This document shows, in pieces, positions 57,855-64,000 of a DNA stretch of 64,000 bases. The notes under the pieces are model-generated. The model worked only from the letters and a program-made list of their open reading frames with translations, was not told the origin of the DNA and searched no databases. Origin of the DNA: Diphasiastrum complanatum (Eukaryota; Streptophyta; Lycopodiopsida; Lycopodiales; Lycopodiaceae); contig CM055109.1 of assembly GCA_029204225.1 (NCBI GenBank), positions 44,641,054-44,705,053 of the forward strand, in the 5' to 3' direction. The stretch's first letter is position 1, and every line of letters begins with the position of its first letter. A program made the position numbers and the translations under genes.

Positions 57855-58500
57855 CTAAGGAAGAAAATCAGGGAACCTCGGTCTAAGGTCATGTTCCTTT
57901 TCCCAAGTATCATCATCCTTGGAACTTCCTTTCCAACGAACCAAGTACTCAGTTACCTGCCAGTTTCTGAGCCCATGTTGACGTACATCAACAATGGCCT
58001 GTGGTTCCGTAGGTACAAAGGATGTCAGGTCCTCAAGCCGAACTAAGTCCTCCTGCAGTATCAAGTTATCCTTTCCACCAAGTCGTTCCTTTAAACAACT
58101 AATGTGAAAAACTGGGCAGCTCCAGCTGATGGGCATTCCGATGGAGTTTCCTTACTATACGGAATGGCCTTGCATAACGAGGTGATAACTTGGGACATTT
58201 TCCAGTTTTTAATATCTTAGAGTCTTTTGGAATTCTAAGATATACCCCTCCTCATAGACCCTAGGTTGTCACTGTTGATTGGCATAAAACTGGGCTCTAT
58301 CCTGAGCCGTTTTTACGTTATCGCGAGCCACAAGCAACATTTCTTGCATATCATGCAGGAAGTCTACTGCTGCTTTAACCTTTAGGCCTTTGAGGCCCAC
58401 TGAAATGGGAGCCCTTGGCTGGAAATCATACATCAGAGAAAATGGACTAAAACCCGTCGCTGAGTGCTTTGCGCTGTTATACGCAAACTCAATCATTGGA
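57855..58500 (-). pseudogene. Gypsy F integrase remnant and chromodomain
   Basis: It starts at IEFAYNSAKHSATGFSPF, after the missing catalytic core, continues through the linker helix, then after stops/shifts near 58260-58140 reads FHISCLKERLGGKDNL and the chromodomain YLVRWKGSSKDDDTWEKE (about 57880-57940). The aromatic YLVRWKG...TWE pattern is a good chromodomain signature. Without the zinc and DDE regions it cannot integrate. Confidence 0.83.
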
Positions 58501-59327
58501 AGGTACCATTAGAAGTACCCTTTCGGTACTCAATGTCATAATGAAATTCTTGGAGCATCTCTGACCATCTGGCCTTATGACCCATAAGGTCGACCACATC
58601 GTTAGTATACTTTAACGCTTGATGGTTAGTGACTATGGTAAACTGAAAGCCATACAAATAATGCCTCCAAACCTTTAGGGCATGAATCACAACAAAAAGC
58701 TCCTTGTCATAGGTGGAATACCGCCTTTGAGCAGGATCTAACTTCTTGCTTTCAAAAGCAACCGGCCTACCATCCTGATATAGGACTACACCTATAGCAT
58801 AGTCACTGGCATCCGCCTCCAAGTACATACGGCTTGTTAGGATCCACTATGTGAAGAATAGGTGTTGTAGTCACACAGTATTTGAGGTTCTCAAAACTTT
58901 GATTCAACTCTTCAGTCCAAGTAACCGGAGGACTGAACTTACTGTGCCGGCTAACTCTCTTAGCCCCTTTGAGGACATTTGTCAAGGCCAATGCAATTAA
59001 TGCATAGCACAAGATAAATCTATGAAAAAACCCCGTAAAGCCCAGAAAGGACTTAACCTCACGGACGGTTTTAGGGATAGGCCATTCACATACCTGTCGG
59101 ACTTTATTTGGGTCAATTTTTAACCCATGGTCCAAAATAATGTGACCAAGGTATAACAACCTCTTCTGGAAGAATACACATTTGGACTCCTTAAAAAGCT
59201 TCTCATGTCTAAGTAACTTCAAGACAGTCCTGAGATGCTCCTCCAAGGTCTTACTATAGATGAGAATATCACCTAAGTACACTATCACAAACTTTCCCAG
59301 ATATGGACGAAGAAGATCGTTCATCAT
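58493..59327 (-). pseudogene. Gypsy F reverse transcriptase 3' part and RNase H
   Basis: It contains LRPYLGKFVIVYLGDILIYS, where the catalytic box reads YLGD in place of YLDD (one Asp changed to Gly, about 59276-59287), and LGHIILDHGLKIDPNK. RNase H follows in another frame with EADASDYAIGVVL and TYDKELFVVIHALK. It ends at RKGTSN, where sequence jumps to the integrase remnant. Confidence 0.85.
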
Positions 59328-59400
59328 CTACTGGAAAGTCGCTGGAGCATTTGTCAAGCCAAATGGTAGAACCAGAAACTCATAATGGCCGTACCTAGTT

Positions 59401-60153
59401 CTAAACCCGGTTTTTTAACTCCTCAGTCTTTATGCGAACCTGATGATACCCTGATCTCAAATCGATTTTGGTGAAGTACTTTGCACCATGCAATCGATCA
59501 ACCAGTTCATCCATTCGCGGCAAAGGATAACGGTTTTTAATCGTTAACTTATGCAACTTTTTAAAGTCCACACAAAGATGAGTACCTTCGTCTTTTTTAT
59601 CAACAAAGAGCACAGGTGCCCCCCAAGGAGATTTACTAGGCCTTACATGGCTCATCTTAAGGTAATTTTGTAGTTGCCTATAAACCTCATCCTCTTCAGT
59701 AGTACTCATCCTATATGGATACAATGATATAGGAGAACTACCAGGAATCAGTTTAATACCATGGTCAACACCCCTAGAGTGGGGAAGACCCTTAGGAAGC
59801 TGCTCAGGAAAAACATCGTTAAACTCTTGCCTAAGTTCCCTAAAGATTTCACCTTTTGGTGATTTTTCCTGCTTTAGGTTATTAGACATTAAACTCATTT
59901 GGTTGTAAAATTGCAAACTACATTCTTCATGGTAAGTAAAATCTTTTAACCAGCATAAGTAAGAATTACAATCCACAACATCCATACATTTAACTGTTTC
60001 TACAGCAGAAAGCATATACGGAGTAGAAATATCAACATTTCCATTTAACTCTATGAGTGAGCCGTTATGCAAGAACGACAAACTGTGAGTTACATAGTTT
60101 TTCTTCATAGACTCTTTCCTCTCATAGAACCACTCCTTAAATCTAGAGGTCAA
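59401..60153 (-). pseudogene. Gypsy F reverse transcriptase 5' part
   Basis: It covers the spacer after protease, then [39 protein letters not shown] and [19 protein letters not shown], and breaks just after. It continues in a different frame at 59400-59330 with the [15 protein letters not shown]-type block. Confidence 0.85.
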
Positions 60154-60200
60154 GGGGTTTGGGGTTTAGGGTTTAGGCTTTGTGGTATTGAGTTTGGGTT
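60148..60200 (+). repeat. Telomere-like TTTAGGG tract within gypsy F
   Basis: GGGGTTTGGGGTTTAGGGTTTAGG and diverged continuations lie between protease and reverse transcriptase, where gypsy D has normal spacer coding sequence. Confidence 0.6.
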
Positions 60201-60213
60201 TAGTGTTGGTAGT

Positions 60214-61065
60214 TCATACAAGAACATATATGCAGATAACAATCACCACCAAAACAACAAACCCCTTGGAAAGTTCTTTTGCTCCTATATGGTCCCAAAC
60301 TTGGCTTTCCGCTCCAATTGCCAACTTCACTGTGTAACGGTGGTCACTTTGCCTTGTTTCCACCCTCAGCTTCTGCAACAAATTAGCGTTAATAAAATTT
60401 TGTGTGGAACCATCGTCAAATAAAACTGTTACGGCTTCGCCACCCACAACCCCCTTCATCCGAATGAGGTCATGAGGACCAAAAACAGCCGTGTTAAAAC
60501 AGCAATGCTCACACACAAAATTACCAGTAAAGGAAAGATCTACACTAGATATGCTAGAGTTACCTGGCGTCTTAAAAGATGCCCCTTTAGCCTTCCGTTT
60601 ATTTGGACATTCCTTCGCGACATTACCTGGTTCCATGCAATTAGAGCACAAATTGTCGCTTCTCATATGGATCATTGCATATTGACGATAAATTTCAAAA
60701 TCATCAAGGAAGGTCGCCTTAAAGGCCTTACAAAAATCTTCCCAATTCTTAGGAACTTCAGGCTTACCCCTAACATCTTGCCACCACGTAAAAGCTTTAC
60801 CTCGCAAGTACATGACAACTAGATTGATCTTGTTGTCGTCGGATGAATCGTGCATGGAGAAGTGCGAGTTCCATCGATCCAACCACTGCAAGACCGCCTC
60901 TGAGGTTCTATCCTTCTTTTCCCCAACAAAAACTTCAGGGGTGAACAAGGGTCGATGCACTAGTTGCCTTAACTGCGTCAACTCCTTTAATTCCTGCTGA
61001 TCCCGATTGTGTTTGGATTGCATATCAATGATCTGTTGCTGTAGATTATTAATTGCAAGCAACAT
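60214..61065 (-). pseudogene. Gypsy F gag and protease
   Basis: The gag domain reads LQWLDRWNSHFSMHDSS and AFTWWQDVRGKPEVPKNW, followed by the zinc knuckle CSNCMEPGNVAKEC (about 60650) and the protease site VLFDDGSTQNFIN (about 60430-60390). Compared with plant gypsy gag the stretch between gag domain and knuckle is very short, which suggests an internal deletion. A telomere-like tract (60152-60200) follows and ends the frame. Confidence 0.83.
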
Positions 61066-61904
61066 AGCATTAGGATCTAAGGTAGAGGTAGATGTAGTAA
61101 CCTCCAGGGGACATAAGTTGTGTGGTAGGATTAGGATCCAGTTACAAGAGCAAGAGAGGTGAATTAAGAAAGAGTGATATTAAAGAGATCAAAAGCAATC
61201 AAGGAAGGTAGATACAAGGCCACTCTTCCTGTCTTTTCACAGACCAAACGGTATTGTCCATGGCTGCCAAGAGGAATAAGAGAGAGCAAGAAGAAAGATG
61301 CACCACCACCTCCACCTCTTCTTCTCATGAAAACTCATGCATAGGAGAGGGGCTGCCAGATCACACCCCTTCCCCCCCCTCTGTTTTTCTCTCTTCCCTG
61401 GCTTTTGACAGCTTTCCTTCGCTGCAAACCAACGGGACAGGGACAAAAACTAAACTTTGAAGTGCTGGGGGTCCGCAGAACTGGTACCTACAGTACCCTG
61501 CCACCTGTCCGCCTTTGGACAGTGCCACGTGGCGGAGTATTGAATGGCCGAACTTCCAAAAAAGGCCTTCATTGAAGAAAAACCTTCGCTGGACAGACAG
61601 GGAAAAAAAGCTTTTTTAGCGCTGGGGGGGCCCACCAAATGAATCCACCACACTGGAACTGAGCAGAACTGAAATACGCTACAGCCAGCCACCTGTCCGC
61701 TCCTGGACAGTGCCACATGGCGGTGTACTGGGGGCCCAAACTGTTTTTGTTTTTTTTAAATTCCATTAAAAAAAACAGCAAAAAGAAGAAGATGAAAAGG
61801 TGCATAAAAAACGCATTTCAAGCCCGATTTGAATTCTGTCAAAAGCATCGTAACTTACAAGAAATCTACTACGGATCAACGCACCTGCTTTCAGCATGCA
61901 GTGG

Positions 61905-61917
61905 CTCTGATACCATA
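61905..61917 (-). other. Primer-binding site of gypsy F
   Basis: The minus strand reads TGGTATCAGAGCC two bases from the LTR end; initiator tRNA-Met type. Confidence 0.88.
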
Positions 61918-62845
61918 TGTTACAACTCTCTACTTACTGCAAACCTCCAGGTGCCGGTTAACCACAAGAGACTGAACGATTCATGTTCCACCCCGCCATA
62001 GGACCTAATCCGGGTCCACCCTCTACGCCGTGGCTTGTGACCGTAGCAAACGGGATCCGACCTCCATCCTAGACAGTGTCCCATACCACTGCCTAGGCTC
62101 TCAGCCATCTCCTGCCTCAAGCTAGCATACATCCTGGCCGTGCACACGCTCTCCATCCACCTCCTAGGTGTTATGGCCATATTCGGTTAAGGACCTTGAA
62201 TAGTCCTAATATGGTAGACCGGTCGTCCAGTATTCAAGATTATTAGTCACGCCGTGATTTAATTCCATGTCAAGGCCTGTTTATGACTAATTACCTTGAG
62301 AGGACCCAGACACTCTAATTGAGACATTTGGAGCATTGCATGTCTGTGTGACAGATATAGGCAAGAGGACTGCATGAAGAGATGAGACCTATTTATAGTT
62401 GACCTGCATGGGGGTTGCATGGTTTCATGCACAGGACTCTACTCTCTATATAATGAGGTGGGGATTCTCCTGTCGACATATTGGGTTTAGGTTACCAGTT
62501 TCTCTCTTCTCCTCTTGCTTCACATGGCATGGCTTGGGGGCTAGATCCAGGTTTGGTCTAGGATTGGTTGGGCGGTTTGGCTCCATAGTCTCTCCTATTG
62601 TGTTCTCCTATCCTCATCTTAGGGGTTATCCTTGATGTCTTAACACTAGGTAGATAGAATGGATGGCAAATGAGTCCTCCTCCCCTTGTATACTTCCAAG
62701 GAGAGAGACTCCAAGCCATGTGCACACCTAGATCATGACACGTGGCAACCATGCAAGTTCACGAGTCACCGATCAAGTCTACAGGCCCAGTCGTCGTCCA
62801 GTCTCAAGTTTAGGGTTGGGACCCAAGGGAGTTGGGTCCCTAACA
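61918..62845 (-). repeat. 5' LTR of gypsy F, carrying a solo LTR
   Basis: It matches the 449-bp 3' LTR closely, except for 482 extra bp (a solo LTR plus its CTAGG duplication) at 62169-62650. Confidence 0.93.
62169..62645. repeat. Solo LTR inside gypsy F's LTR
   Basis: 477 bp, TGTTATGGCC ... CTTAACA, with 5-bp inverted ends TGTTA/TAACA and perfect CTAGG target duplications (62164-62168 and 62646-62650). CTATATAATG near 62453 is a plausible TATA box on the plus strand. It does not match any other LTR here; left by LTR-LTR recombination of an unknown element. Confidence 0.9.
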
Positions 62846-64000
62846 GATGTGATACGAGCTCCAGCATGAGGTAACTCTGGTAGCCGCTGACGACGTCTAG
62901 GAGGATGAGATGTGTGTTTCCTCATGATAGGTCAGATAACTCGAGTTGCAACATGACTATGAGTGGTGTGTTGTCTCTAATCTCTATGAATAGGCATGTT
63001 GTCGTCGTCATCAACATCACCAGACTCTGGGTCCCATCATGGTCTTCTCCTAGAGAAGAAAGAGGTAATCCAAGGTTGGGAGCTGAGATGACTTTGTTGA
63101 GCTATCTGACATAGATCTCATCATAGTAGGAACATCTCTCATATCATAAGTGCAACACAACGGGAGTCCTCATATGCTATGAGTGATCGTAGTGTGGTGG
63201 GCGTGTCACGAAATAGGCAATAGTATCTCCCTCAAATCTCATAGTATACATGCCACCTGAAGATAAAATGCTCCTCAAACTCCACCTCACCTAAAGAACA
63301 TAACTGGCAGATCCGCTCCTCGGAATACCATGTAACCGGGAACATAGAGCTAGCTTAATGTGAATCTGAGGCTGTGTGATAGTCCTGAGTCCAAATATTG
63401 TGGCAAAACTGGGAACCCTGCTATGTCTAGTTCAACGACATGAGTCTGATAATAGTCAGGCTTAACCCCTAGCTGTCGTTTCCATGTATGATCAAGATAT
63501 GCCCTATATAAAAAGCGTCGGATATACTGGTGAATACCCGAGGGAAGATCCGTAATGGAGATACCAAATGACTCAAGGAGGAGGTGGGATGCCTGAGAAA
63601 ACCATGACAGCCTGTAGCCTTGATCATGAAGAGAATGTGAAGAAGCAAGTTCTATTTGTGTATATCTCCCCTCTGCATCTAGAAGTGCCTGAACTCTCTG
63701 AATATATGCAATAAGTTGTAAAGTTGCATCTATTTGTATAGGTGGACAACAAATTCGGCAAGGAGGATCTCGTGTGGAACAGAAGGCTTTGCCCGAATCA
63801 TACGAGCTAACATGGTACTCTGTATTCGAGATACTGGCCCAATGTGAGGAGGAAAGACCGGTACACCATGTCTATGTTGCATATAAGGCTTTGGGGTGAA
63901 AATGGTATCAAAAAGTCTACACTTGCTCCGAGCATCCCGAATGGACTTCCAGAAGCAAAATTGCTCTAGCTGAACAAGGGAGGCATGTCCCTTCCCAAGT
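62846..64000 (-). pseudogene. LINE-4 ORF2, C-terminal part (continues past window)
   Basis: The minus strand aligns with LINE-2 from about 5980 to 7210: the end of the reverse transcriptase ([11 protein letters not shown] at the window edge), the thumb region and the zinc motif around 63290-63230. There are many shifts and stops, more than in LINE-2 or LINE-3, so this is the oldest copy. At the position of LINE-2's TAG 6323 it has a Gln codon (CAA, about 63655). Confidence 0.83.

Larger units (their letters stand above)
57379..62845 (-). mobile_element. Gypsy F: chromodomain gypsy inside LINE-4
   Basis: A minus-strand element between perfect GATGT duplications (57374-57378 and 62846-62850). 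Its LTRs are 57379-57827 (449 bp) and 61918-62845 (928 bp, enlarged by a solo LTR). PBS, gag, protease, reverse transcriptase, RNase H and chromodomain are present; the integrase core is deleted. Joining the LINE-4 halves across F restores GAAGGATGT...GCGAGCT-like sequence as in LINE-3 (32721), which confirms the insertion site. Confidence 0.94.

Overview
This is nuclear plant DNA from a repeat-rich, probably very large genome. Plant signs are the initiator-tRNA-Met primer-binding word TGGTATCAGAGC beside several LTRs, Ty1/copia and chromodomain Ty3/gypsy elements, an L1-like LINE, short degenerate TTTAGGG-type tracts, and a plant-like RFT1 gene with introns of 5, 13 and 26 kb full of nested transposons. 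Introns of this kind suggest a fern or gymnosperm; that is inference, and I cannot name a species.

The one host gene I recognise is RFT1 on the + strand (ER membrane protein of the dolichol-linked oligosaccharide N-glycosylation pathway). Six exons were joined by reading frame and splice sites: 8173-8244, 9001-9092, 22607-22767, 28045-28196, 54589-54746 and 54986-55149, giving about 266 codons. The N-terminal exon(s) and the C-terminal half are not found here. The last visible intron opens with GC (GCAAGT) instead of GT, and exon 9001-9092 follows a perfectly duplicated 10-bp acceptor.

Layout: 1-1042 unassigned; 1043-2243 LINE-1, an ORF1-only LINE relative ending in (CT)n; 2244-7497 LINE-2, a nearly complete LINE starting directly at that (CT)n tract. 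From 8173 the RFT1 gene starts. Intron 9093-22606 holds copia A (10286-15554, same strand), a hAT-transposase relic (minus strand, 20045-21240) and a 105-bp palindrome. Intron 22768-28044 holds copia B (23133-27721). Intron 28197-54588 holds a MITE-like inverted repeat (31428-31880), a CpG-rich palindromic block, LINE-3 (minus), copia C, gypsy D (minus) inserted in copia C, gypsy E inserted in D, an antisense solo LTR, an unrecognised coiled-coil ORF (49910-50227) and an LTR with PBS of a further element (minus). Downstream, LINE-4 (minus) was split by gypsy F (57379-62845), whose own LTR was hit by a solo LTR.

Target-site duplications give the order of events: copia C, then D (GAAAG), then E (GTTAG); LINE-4, then F (GATGT), then the solo LTR (CTAGG). 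None of the elements looks coding-complete, but LINE-2 has only a few lesions and gypsy E is a short deletion derivative with clean ends. The least ordinary signals are the LINE family's conserved 3' hairpin and (CT)n tail, the same-frame ORF1-UAG-ORF2 junction lacking an ORF2 ATG, the ORF1-only copy, and the splice-site oddities of RFT1.
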